This document shows, one piece after another, positions 1 to 6,357 of a stretch of DNA of 7,128 bases. Positions within the stretch are counted from its first letter, which is position 1. Every line of letters starts with the position of its first letter. Below the pieces are notes generated by a model that was not told the DNA's origin, did not search any database, and worked only from the letters and a program-made list of their open reading frames with translations. The position numbers were made by a program, and so were the translations under genes. Source of the stretch: Gammaproteobacteria bacterium (GTDB lineage Bacteria; Pseudomonadota; Gammaproteobacteria; Xanthomonadales; Xanthomonadaceae); contig JANYBA010000385.1 in assembly GCA_025360985.1 (NCBI GenBank), positions 1-7,128 of the forward strand, in the 5' to 3' direction.

Positions 1-963
1 GTAGTGCAGGGAGAACACGTCGAGCACGCGCTTGCCGGTCTGTAGCTCGTATTTGTGCAGCTGGTCGAGCAGCCAGGGCATGTAGTCCATGCCGCCGTGG
101 TTGGCCTTGTCGGGGTAGCAGCACCAGTTGTGGGCGGCGCCGTATTGCTGGTCGTAGCCGGAATAGAAGTAACCGCTCCAGCCCCATTCCTCCGGGCCAA
201 CCACCACGGCGCCCGGATCAACCACCTTGATCATGGCGCCGTAGTCGATCATCTTCTGGCGGATCTCGTCCATGGTCGCGCCGACCGGGTGCACTTCGCG
301 GTGCGTGGACTGCCAGAGGCTGTGCTCGTTATCGAGCAGGTAGTAGCGCAGGCCGCCGTTGGCCGCCAGGCCCCAGCGGGTCACCAGATCCTGGGCCCAG
401 CCTTGCTGGAAGTTCACGCCGGCCGGTGTGTTGGCATCGTTGGGATCGTTGCCGCTGATGTCCTGGCCGGTGCTCTTGAGCACGCCATTGCCGGCGTCGG
501 CAAACCACTGGGCATCGTTGCCGGTCTGGGCGCCGTATTTGGCCTGGGAAAAGCCCGCGAGCTTGCCGCGGTTGCTGCCGAGCTTGGCGACCCAATCCAG
601 CATCGGGATGGTCAGCATCGGCTCGGCGCCACCGGCGCGGCTGTTCGTGATGAATGTATCGCCGAGCTCGCCGGCGGTGGCGCTGGTCTCGGCGATGCTT
701 TCGAAATACCAGTCGAAGCCGCGATTGCTGGCATTGAGCTGCCAGTTGTAGCCGGAACTGGCGTTGCCGCCGGAGCGATTGAGCGGCGCGTTCAGGTCAT
801 TGAGCTGGGCAGTGCTGGCAAAGGCCACGCCATAGATGTTCGGACTGATCGCATGGCGGTTGCCATTGGCATCGACGTTCACGGTCACGGCCGCGTTCTG
901 CGCGGCAGCGGCCCCCGCGAACAGCACGACCAACGCGAGAGCGATCCTGGGCGACTTCGACAT
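1..963 (-). CDS. Secreted glycoside hydrolase, GH44-like, N-terminal part (runs off left edge)
   Basis: The frame is open from an ATG at 963 to the left edge: 321 codons with no stop. Residues 1-21 form a signal peptide (basic SKSPR start, hydrophobic ALALVVLFAG core, AAA cut before Q22), so the enzyme is exported. Residues 41-90 contain NIYGVAF, then RSGGNASSGYNW and FDWYFES, which I recognise as the start of the GH44 beta/alpha barrel. Residues 211-226 hold the DNE...TH.EVHP block; E213 matches the general acid/base glutamate of GH44. GPEEWGWSGYF (256-266) and VFSLHY at the truncated edge also fit. The nucleophile glutamate and any later modules lie outside the window. GH44 enzymes cut beta-1,4-glucans such as xyloglucan and carboxymethylcellulose. 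A GGAG sits 6 bases before the ATG and supports this start. The usual NEP appears here as NEH, from memory of the family. Family call fairly sure; exact substrate unknown. Confidence 0.82.
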   Translation of the reverse strand, partial: MSKSPRIALALVVLFAGAAAAQNAAVTVNVDANGNRHAISPNIYGVAFASTAQLNDLNAPLNRSGGNASSGYNWQLNASNRGFDWYFESIAETSATAGELGDTFITNSRAGGAEPMLTIPMLDWVAKLGSNRGKLAGFSQAKYGAQTGNDAQWFADAGNGVLKSTGQDISGNDPNDANTPAGVNFQQGWAQDLVTRWGLAANGGLRYYLLDNEHSLWQSTHREVHPVGATMDEIRQKMIDYGAMIKVVDPGAVVVGPEEWGWSGYFYSGYDQQYGAAHNWCCYPDKANHGGMDYMPWLLDQLHKYELQTGKRVLDVFSLHY

Positions 964-987
964 GCGATTCTCCGGTGGCGACGGCGG

Positions 988-1008
988 CATCGTCGGCCGA
1001 TGGTCGGC
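988..1008. repeat. Short overlapping inverted repeats in divergent intergenic region
   Basis: Two small inverted repeats overlap here: CATCG/CGATG around a 5-base centre (988-1002) and GCCGA/TCGGC around TGG (996-1008). They lie across the candidate GH44 promoter and could be an operator or a leader hairpin. Five-base arms are expected often by chance in GC-rich DNA, so the support is weak. Confidence 0.15.
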
Positions 1009-1017
1009 ACCGGTCAA
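989..1017 (-). promoter_or_regulatory. Candidate sigma-70 promoter for the GH44-like gene
   Basis: On the minus strand TTGACC (1017-1012) matches five of six -35 consensus bases. It is followed after 17 bases by GACGAT (994-989), which keeps only the key A2, A5 and T6 of the -10 box. Transcription would begin near 982, giving a leader of about 18 bases that includes the GGAG at 973-970. The spacing is ideal but the -10 is poor, so this is a guess, possibly needing an activator. Confidence 0.28.
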
Positions 1018-1063
1018 GCCGGCGCGGACGTGGATCGCGTTGCTCCATCACAGTATTTGCGGC

Positions 1064-1067
1064 AGGA
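1064..1067 (+). promoter_or_regulatory. Ribosome binding site of the molybdoenzyme
   Basis: AGGA lies 7 bases before the ATG at 1075. It decides the start: the same frame stays open far upstream to 55, but that stretch is antisense to the GH44-like gene and carries no family homology. Confidence 0.6.
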
Positions 1068-1074
1068 TCAGCCC

Positions 1075-3153
1075 ATGCCCCGCACCTTCCGCTTTCGCGC
1101 CTGCCCGCTTTGCGAGGCCATCTGCGGCCTCGAATTGCAATTCGAGGACGATAGGCTCGTGGCCATTCGCGGCGACGGCGCCGACCCGTTCAGCCACGGA
1201 CATATCTGCCCCAAGGGCAACGCCATCCTCGATCTCGAATCGGATCCGGACCGGCTGACCCGACCGATGCGCCGGATCGGAGTCGAATGGCAAGCAATTG
1301 GCTGGGACGAGGCCTTCGCGTTCGCCGGCGAGCGGCTCGCGGCGATCCAGGCCGAACATGGCGCCAGCGCGGTCGCCGCCTACCTCGGCAATCCGAATGT
1401 CCACCATTTCGGCCACATCGCCTACTTGCCGGCGTTGCTCCGCAGCCTGCGCACGCCCAACGTCTTCAGCGCCTCGTCCGTGGACCAGTGGCCGCACCAG
1501 TTCGTCTGCGCCCTGATGTACGGCCACCAGTTCCTTTTGCCGATCCCGGACATCGACCGCACCGATTACTTCCTGATGCTGGGCGCCAATCCGGTGGCTT
1601 CGAACGGCAGCTTGATGACCGCGCCGGGCGTGGCCAAACGCCTGAAGGCGCTGACCGCGCGCGGCAAGCTGGTGCTGCTCGACCCGCGCCGCACCGAGAC
1701 CGCGGAAATCGCCAGCGAGCACCATTTCATCCGACCGGGCAGCGACGCCTGGTTCCTGGTTGCATTCGTGCAGGCCCTGGCGCGCAAGGGTCCGGCACGA
1801 ATCGCTGCCTATGGCGAACGACTGTCCGGATTCGAAGCGGCGCTCGCAGCGGTGCAGGAAATCGATTGCGCCGACATCGAAGCGCAAACCGGAATCAGTG
1901 CCACGGCGATCGAACGACTGGCAGGCGAATTCATGGCGGCGCCGAGCGCGGTCGCCTATGGCCGCATGGGCGTATCGACCCAGGCGCACGGCACGCTCTG
2001 CCAATGGCTGCTGCAACTGGCGAACCTGTATTCCGGCAACCTCGATCGCGAAGGCGGCGCACTGGTCAACGAATCCGCGATACCGGTCACCGGTCCCGGC
2101 ACCAGCCGCGGCCAGCGCGGGCGCTGGCGGAGCCGCGTGCGCGGATTGCCGGAATTCGCTGGCGAACTGCCGGTCGCGGCGCTCACCGAGGAAATGACCA
2201 CGCCCGGCCAAGGCCAGGTCCGCGCCCTGCTCACTTGCGCCGGCAATCCGGTGCTGTCGACGCCGGACGGTCGCGAGTTGGCGCAGGCCATGGGCAAGCT
2301 CGAGTTCTATCTCGCCATCGACGTCTATATCAATGAGACGACGCGCCACGCCGACCTGATCCTGCCGCCGGCGTCGCCACTCAGCCAATACCACTACGAC
2401 GTGATCTTCAATGCCTTCGCCGTGCGCCGCGTCGCGCGCCTGAATGTCCCGGTCCGCGAGCGCGCTGCCGACGAACGCGCCGATTGGGAAATCATCAATG
2501 GCCTCGGCGCGGCATTCGCCGCCGCGACCGGCAAGTCGTGGCAAGCCCTGCCGCCGCCGCGCGAGCTGATCGCCGCCGGACTCGCGCAGGGTGGCAGTGG
2601 CCTCGATATCGCCGCGCTCGAGCTTGCCCCGCATGGCCTGGATCTCGGTCCTTTGCGCCCATCGCTCCTGGCGCGGCTCGAGACCGCCAGCGGGAAGATC
2701 GAAGCGGCGCCACCGGAGTTGCTGGCCGAACTTTGTTCACTGGCAATTGCCGATCGGAAAACAACTGGACTACGACTGATTGGCCGCCGCGACGTGCGCA
2801 GCAACAACTCCTGGATGCACAACGCCCCGCGCTTGGTGAAGGGCAAGGCGCGGCACCAGTTGCTGATGCACCCCGACGATTTGGCGGCACGACGGATACT
2901 GGATGGCGCGCGGGTGCGGGTGCGCTCGCGGACGGGCGAACTGGTCACCGAGGTGGTTGCCAGCGACGAGATGATGCCCGGCGTGGCCTGCCTGCCACAT
3001 GGCTTTGGCCACGGCTACGACGGCGTCCAACTGGCAAGGGCCAGGCAACTAGTGGGAGAAAGCTACAACGACCTCACCGATCCGCTGGCGGTGGATGCGC
3101 TGTGCGGCAATGCCGCGCTCAATGGCCTGCCAGTGGAGGTCGAACCGGCCTAG
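1075..3153 (+). CDS. Molybdopterin-dependent oxidoreductase with N-terminal [4Fe-4S] site, substrate unknown
   Basis: This 692-residue protein belongs to the molybdopterin (MopB/DMSO reductase) superfamily. Residues 10-45 form the iron-sulfur motif CPLCEAIC...HICPKG, with C10, C13, C17 and C45 as likely [4Fe-4S] ligands. The central catalytic domain shows LGANPVASNGS (from 169), DPRRTETA (203-210) and GNLDREGG (321-328), all cofactor-binding landmarks. From about 565 a molybdopterin dinucleotide-binding domain begins (HNAPRLVKG at 582, then LMHPDD and LPHGFGHGYDG). No signal or twin-arginine peptide is present, so it should be cytoplasmic. The metal ligand is not clear: C145 in FVCALMYG is near the expected place but is shifted two residues from the formate dehydrogenase Cys/Sec in an ungapped comparison. 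No electron-transfer subunit, chaperone or cofactor gene is adjacent. It resembles a stand-alone family annotated only as molybdopterin oxidoreductase; formate dehydrogenase-like or nitrate reductase-like activity cannot be decided here. Confidence 0.93.
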   Translation: MPRTFRFRACPLCEAICGLELQFEDDRLVAIRGDGADPFSHGHICPKGNAILDLESDPDRLTRPMRRIGVEWQAIGWDEAFAFAGERLAAIQAEHGASAVAAYLGNPNVHHFGHIAYLPALLRSLRTPNVFSASSVDQWPHQFVCALMYGHQFLLPIPDIDRTDYFLMLGANPVASNGSLMTAPGVAKRLKALTARGKLVLLDPRRTETAEIASEHHFIRPGSDAWFLVAFVQALARKGPARIAAYGERLSGFEAALAAVQEIDCADIEAQTGISATAIERLAGEFMAAPSAVAYGRMGVSTQAHGTLCQWLLQLANLYSGNLDREGGALVNESAIPVTGPGTSRGQRGRWRSRVRGLPEFAGELPVAALTEEMTTPGQGQVRALLTCAGNPVLSTPDGRELAQAMGKLEFYLAIDVYINETTRHADLILPPASPLSQYHYDVIFNAFAVRRVARLNVPVRERAADERADWEIINGLGAAFAAATGKSWQALPPPRELIAAGLAQGGSGLDIAALELAPHGLDLGPLRPSLLARLETASGKIEAAPPELLAELCSLAIADRKTTGLRLIGRRDVRSNNSWMHNAPRLVKGKARHQLLMHPDDLAARRILDGARVRVRSRTGELVTEVVASDEMMPGVACLPHGFGHGYDGVQLARARQLVGESYNDLTDPLAVDALCGNAALNGLPVEVEPA
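3150..3153. other. Convergent genes share a CTAG palindrome as both stop codons
   Basis: CTAG reads TAG on both strands. The molybdoenzyme ends with TAG at 3151-3153 and the MDR gene ends with TAG at 3152-3150. The genes overlap tail to tail by four bases, leaving no room between them for an intrinsic terminator. Confidence 0.93.
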
Positions 3154-4157
3154 TCCGCCAGCTTGAGCACGATCTTGCCCTTGGCGCGACCGGAGATCAG
3201 ACGGTCGAAGGCCGCAAGCGCCTGGTCGAACTCGAACACGCTGTCGATCACCGGGTGGATCCGCTTCAATTCGACCAGGCCGGCGATATTCGCCAGCTGC
3301 GCGCCGTTGGATTCGGTCAGGTAACGGAAATACCTGGCGTGTTTTTTGTTGGCCGCGGCGTAGACTTTGCGCGCCATTGCCCACATCGCCAGGCGTGCGA
3401 CGGGAATGCGGCCAAACTTCCTCGCCATTTCGCGATCCGGCGGACCGGCGACACTGACCACCACGCCGCCTGGCTTGAGCACATCGAAGGCCTGCATCGT
3501 GTGCTCGCCGCCAAGGCTGTCGAGCACGATGTCGTAAATCGGGCCACGTGCCGCCACCGACTCCCGGTCGTAGGAAATAACGCGATCGGCGCCAAGCGCA
3601 CCGACCCAGTCGGCGTTACCCGAACTGGTCGTGGTTTCCACGATCAGGCCGAGCTGCTTCGCGTACTGGATGGCGAATGTCCCCAGACCGCCCGATCCAG
3701 CCTGGATGAGAATGCGTTGGCCGTGTTCGGCATGGGCGCGGTCCACCAGCCCCTGCACCGTCGTCAACGCGACCAGCGGCAAGGACGCGGCACCGATGGC
3801 GTCCAGGTTGGCCGGCCGCAGCGCCACGAACGCTTCTGGCTGCACGGAGAATTCGGCGAACGCGCCCAACGTGTCGCGGCTGGCGCGAAAATACACGTTG
3901 TCGCCGACCGCGAACCGGCTGGAACCGGCACCCACCGCATCGACTATGCCGCTGGCGTCGAATCCCAAGGTCACCGGGAAGCGCAGCGACGTCAAGCGCC
4001 GGAGGTCTCCGTGCAACAGCTTGTAGTCGATCGGATTCAAGCTTGCGGCGCGCACGCGGACACGAACCTCGCCTGGTCCCGGTATTGGCCGCGGCAGCGT
4101 ACGAAGCTTCAGGCAATCGACGGGACTGCCATACGCGATCGCCTGCCACGCGCGCAT
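3150..4157 (-). CDS. NADPH:quinone reductase-like, zinc-independent MDR dehydrogenase
   Basis: The protein has 335 residues, normal for the medium-chain dehydrogenase/reductase superfamily. It starts MRAWQ...YG, typical of the family. The GroES-like N-terminal domain holds SLNPIDYKLLHG (39-50) and LGFDASGIV (64-72). The Rossmann fold carries AGSGGLGTFAIQYAKQLG (153-170), the NAD(P)H loop, then ALGADRVISY (187-196) and LDSLGG (212-217). The Cys/His/Glu zinc ligands of true alcohol dehydrogenases are not seen, pointing to the quinone oxidoreductase/enoyl reductase-like branch. It probably reduces quinones or alpha,beta-unsaturated carbonyls with NADPH in the cytoplasm; the natural substrate is unknown. 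The ATG at 4157 is 8 bases past the stop of the DUF1223 gene and lacks a clear Shine-Dalgarno sequence, suggesting translational coupling. An in-frame TTG at 4178 would overlap the upstream gene by 13 bases and is less likely. Its 3' end overlaps the convergent molybdoenzyme gene. Confidence 0.92.
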   Translation of the reverse strand: MRAWQAIAYGSPVDCLKLRTLPRPIPGPGEVRVRVRAASLNPIDYKLLHGDLRRLTSLRFPVTLGFDASGIVDAVGAGSSRFAVGDNVYFRASRDTLGAFAEFSVQPEAFVALRPANLDAIGAASLPLVALTTVQGLVDRAHAEHGQRILIQAGSGGLGTFAIQYAKQLGLIVETTTSSGNADWVGALGADRVISYDRESVAARGPIYDIVLDSLGGEHTMQAFDVLKPGGVVVSVAGPPDREMARKFGRIPVARLAMWAMARKVYAAANKKHARYFRYLTESNGAQLANIAGLVELKRIHPVIDSVFEFDQALAAFDRLISGRAKGKIVLKLAD

Positions 4158-4165
4158 CGTGTCGG

Positions 4166-4945
4166 TCACGGCGAGCAATTTCCCAGCGCCAGTGTCAGTG
4201 CCTGCAGAGTTTCACCGCCACGCGCCGTCTGCACGAACGCGGTGAGGCCGGTATTGGCGACGTGGGCATCAGCCGGAAGCGCGACCTGCATGATCTTGCC
4301 CGCACCCGTCGCGGCCACGGGCCAGGGGCCCCAGAATCCGCGCACCACCCGATCGTGGTGCAGGGTCGCACCGCCGTTTTCGCCGGACTTCACCGCCGAA
4401 ACGATCGAGTTCTCGTAGAGCGCCAGGAAAAGCTGGGCATCGGCGGCAATCGGTCCCAGCGGCTGGGCTTGCAAAGACACGCGCCAATGATCGCCTTCGG
4501 GCTGGGCCTGGAGCGCCACGTCCACGGTCGAGCGTCCCTGCTGCGCAGAAGTCATGGCCTCGGCCACGGCCTGCGGCTGGTACCAGTGCAGGCCCAGGTC
4601 CGAGGACAGCATCACCTGCGGCGTGTAGATCGTGCTGCTGCCGCTGGCGCGCACCCGGCGGCTCTGGCGCTCGGTGTAAGCGTGGCGGGCGAAGCGGTCG
4701 GGCCAACCGAGTTCGTCCCAGTAGTCGACATGGAAGGCGAGCAGGCTCAGCTGCTGCGGATCGGCGTTCGCCGCCAGTCCGCGGAACCAACGATCGGCGG
4801 GCGGGCAGCTGCTGCAGCCTTCCGAGGTGTACAGCTCGAGCAGGACGCCGGCGCGCGGCCCGCTATGGGCCTGGCAGGCGCCGGAAGCGTGGGCCAGGCC
4901 GGGCGCGATGGCCATGCCCAGGGCGATCAAAAAGCTGCGGTTCAT
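4166..4945 (-). CDS. Exported DUF1223 thioredoxin-like protein
   Basis: The protein has 259 residues. Residues 1-20 are a signal peptide (NRS, hydrophobic FLIALGMAIAPGL, AHA cut before S21), so it should be periplasmic. The mature part opens with VLLELYTSEGCSSCPPAD (34-51), the hallmark of DUF1223, with a thioredoxin-like CSSC pair at C44/C47. FHVDYWDELGW (71-81) and STIYTPQV (104-111, with P109 at the place of the thioredoxin cis-proline) follow. C24 and C257 are two further cysteines that could pair. The family is known only as a predicted thioredoxin-fold protein; redox activity is inference from the CxxC and no partner is known. The ATG at 4945 is chosen because it begins the signal peptide and has GGAG 8 bases upstream; an extension to 5017 would place 24 polar residues before it. 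It sits 72 bases after the SlyD-like gene and 8 before the MDR gene, probably in one operon. Confidence 0.91.
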   Translation of the reverse strand: MNRSFLIALGMAIAPGLAHASGACQAHSGPRAGVLLELYTSEGCSSCPPADRWFRGLAANADPQQLSLLAFHVDYWDELGWPDRFARHAYTERQSRRVRASGSSTIYTPQVMLSSDLGLHWYQPQAVAEAMTSAQQGRSTVDVALQAQPEGDHWRVSLQAQPLGPIAADAQLFLALYENSIVSAVKSGENGGATLHHDRVVRGFWGPWPVAATGAGKIMQVALPADAHVANTGLTAFVQTARGGETLQALTLALGNCSP

Positions 4946-4953
4946 TGCCGACA

Positions 4954-4957
4954 CTCC
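4954..4957 (-). promoter_or_regulatory. Ribosome binding site of the DUF1223 gene
   Basis: GGAG on the minus strand, 8 bases before the ATG at 4945, supports that start over longer alternatives. Confidence 0.55.
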
Positions 4958-4987
4958 AAGAGGATACCCCCTGGAGAGGCGCTGTGA

Positions 4988-5005
4988 GGGCGCGAGGATG
5001 CGCCC
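4988..5005 (-). other. GC hairpin between SlyD-like and DUF1223 genes
   Basis: On the minus strand GGGCGC and GCGCCC can pair as a six-base stem around the loop ATCCTC, just after the SlyD-like stop codon. No T-run follows, so it is not a standard intrinsic terminator. It could slow polymerase, protect the 3' end of the first message or be chance in GC-rich DNA. Confidence 0.3.
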
Positions 5006-5017
5006 CGTCGTCGCCAA

Positions 5018-5500
5018 TCAGTGGTGGTGGCCGCCAGCACCATGGACGTGGCCATGCACGCACTCTTCCACGGTGGCTTCGCGCACGTCGGTGATCTCCA
5101 CCGCGAAGTGCAAGGCCTTCCCGGCCAGTGGATGGTTGCCGTCGACGGTCACCTGGTCGCCGTCGATGCCGGTGATCGCGACCGACATCGGGCCCTGCGG
5201 CGTCTGTGCCTGGAAAGCCATGCCGATTTCCAGCTGATCTACGCCCTGGAACGCCATGCGCGGCACGACCTGCACCAGCATCGGATTGGGCATGCCATAG
5301 CCTTCCTCGGGCTGGACCACGACCTGCAAGGTATCGCCCGCCATGCGCCCGGCCAGTTCCTTCTCCAGCCCCGGCACGATATTACCGACGCCATGCAGGT
5401 AGCTCAGCGGCTCGTTGCCGGACGAGCTGTCGATGACCTGGCCAGCGTCGTCGGTGAGGGTGTAGTGGAACGACGCAACGGTGCGGTCGACGATTTGCAT
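5018..5500 (-). CDS. SlyD-like FKBP-type peptidyl-prolyl cis-trans isomerase
   Basis: The protein has 160 residues. It shows the split FKBP domain of SlyD: TVASFHYTLTDDAGQVID (7-24), GVGNIVPGLEKEL (37-49) and EEGYG (65-69), then an inserted chaperone flap at about 70-120, then the signature GNHPLAGKALHFAVEITDVREAT (121-143). It should isomerise Xaa-Pro bonds and bind unfolded chains in the cytoplasm. The tail ECVHGHVHGAGGHHH holds C147 and six histidines, a short version of the nickel-binding tail of E. coli SlyD, so weak metal binding is likely but a role in hydrogenase maturation is unproven. The ATG at 5500 is preferred: it fits the family N-terminus and lies about 22 bases after the predicted transcription start. 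An in-frame TTG at 5518 would leave almost no leader. The Shine-Dalgarno sequence is weak (GAAGAA). First gene of the probable minus-strand operon with DUF1223 and MDR. Confidence 0.94.
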   Translation of the reverse strand: MQIVDRTVASFHYTLTDDAGQVIDSSSGNEPLSYLHGVGNIVPGLEKELAGRMAGDTLQVVVQPEEGYGMPNPMLVQVVPRMAFQGVDQLEIGMAFQAQTPQGPMSVAITGIDGDQVTVDGNHPLAGKALHFAVEITDVREATVEECVHGHVHGAGGHHH

Positions 5501-5529
5501 GGCGCAGTTCTTCGGCAAGGAGGAGGCCC

Positions 5530-5535
5530 ATTATA
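5530..5535 (-). promoter_or_regulatory. -10 box (TATAAT) of the SlyD-like gene
   Basis: A perfect TATAAT lies on the minus strand at 5535-5530, in the only AT-rich patch of a GC-rich intergenic region. At 17-base spacing the -35 position reads TTCGAT, a poor match. Transcription would begin near 5523 and give a leader of about 22 bases to the ATG at 5500. On the plus strand the same patch reads TATACC (5532-5537), a possible -10 for fpr, so the two divergent promoters may overlap. Confidence 0.5.
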
Positions 5536-5577
5536 CCTGTGAGACAATGAGCATCGAACGCCGTCCTGCCCTGCCCG

Positions 5578-6357
5578 ATGTCCTCCCCGTTCATCACCGA
5601 AACCGTCCTCGACGTCCGCCACTGGACCGAGTCCTATTTCAGCTTCACGACGGCCCGCGACGATGGCTTCCGCTTCGACAACGGCCAGTTCGTCATGATC
5701 GGGCTCGAGGTCGACGGCCGCCCGCTGATGCGCGCGTATTCGATCGCGAGCGCCAACTGGGAAGAGCACCTGGAATTCTTCAGCATCAAGGTCCAGAACG
5801 GGCCCCTGACCTCGCGCCTGCAGCACATCAAACCCGGCGACTCACTGATGATCAGCCGCAAGCCGACCGGAACCCTGCTGATCAGCGACCTCTTGCCCGG
5901 CCGGACGCTTTACCTGCTTGCCACCGGCACCGGACTGGCACCATTCCTGGCGATCGTGAAGGACCCCGAGACCTACGAACGCTTCGAAACGGTGGTGTTG
6001 ACCCACGGCGTGCGCAACATCGCCGACCTCGCCTACGCCGACTACATCCGCAACGAGCTGCCGCACAACCAATACCTGGGCAAACAGATTTCGCGACAAC
6101 TTCGCTACTACCCGAGTGTCAGCCGCGAACCTTTCGACCATCACGGCCGACTGACCACGTTGATGGAGACCGGACGAATGACGCGGGACCTCGGCCTGCC
6201 GCCGATCGACCCGAAAACCGATCGCGCGATGATCTGCGGCAGTCCGCAAATGTTGGCCGATTTCCGCCGCATCCTCGACGGTCGCGGCTTCGTCCCGGCG
6301 CCGAAGATCGGCGTGCCCGGCCATTACGTGTTCGAACGGGCCTTCGTCGAAAAATGA
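5578..6357 (+). CDS. fpr: Ferredoxin/flavodoxin--NADP+ reductase, bacterial subclass IA
   Basis: The protein has 259 residues, the usual length for bacterial Fpr. The FAD domain (about 1-100) carries RAYSIAS (52-58), the RxYS flavin motif, and KPTGTLL (95-101). The NADP domain holds ATGTGLAPF (115-123) and CGSPQM (220-225). The C-terminus ends VFERAFVEK, as in subclass IA enzymes such as that of Azotobacter, where the residues after the FAD-stacking aromatic matter for activity. It moves electrons between NADPH and ferredoxin or flavodoxin in the cytoplasm, supplying Fe-S assembly, radical enzymes and oxidative stress defence. No ferredoxin gene is in the window. The ATG at 5578 matches the family start (MSSPF..ETVL), although no Shine-Dalgarno sequence precedes it; another ATG at 5547 is out of frame. 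Its last codon overlaps the GNAT start in ATGA. Confidence 0.95.
   Translation: MSSPFITETVLDVRHWTESYFSFTTARDDGFRFDNGQFVMIGLEVDGRPLMRAYSIASANWEEHLEFFSIKVQNGPLTSRLQHIKPGDSLMISRKPTGTLLISDLLPGRTLYLLATGTGLAPFLAIVKDPETYERFETVVLTHGVRNIADLAYADYIRNELPHNQYLGKQISRQLRYYPSVSREPFDHHGRLTTLMETGRMTRDLGLPPIDPKTDRAMICGSPQMLADFRRILDGRGFVPAPKIGVPGHYVFERAFVEK

Noticed and set aside
55..1074. Long N-terminal extension of the molybdoenzyme frame
   Set aside because: It is antisense to the GH44-like gene, valine/alanine/glycine-rich with no motif, and the ATG at 1075 has a ribosome binding site and matches the family start.
1048..2634. 528-codon minus-strand frame
   Set aside because: It lies opposite the molybdoenzyme, has a biased arginine/alanine composition and no recognisable domain; it is a by-product of high GC at third codon positions.
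2484..4418. 644-codon plus-strand frame
   Set aside because: It spans the ends of three well-supported genes in other frames and has no domain.
4043..4987. 314-codon plus-strand frame
   Set aside because: It is antisense to the DUF1223 gene, which has a signal peptide, CxxC motif and ribosome binding site.
5018..5060. Histidine-rich tail of the SlyD-like protein as a separate regulatory repeat
   Set aside because: The repeated CAC/CAT codons simply encode the metal-binding tail; no independent DNA repeat is evident.
5481..6353. In-frame upstream extension of the GNAT gene
   Set aside because: It is fully inside fpr in another frame; the GNAT fold begins at 6354 and the ATGA overlap explains its start.
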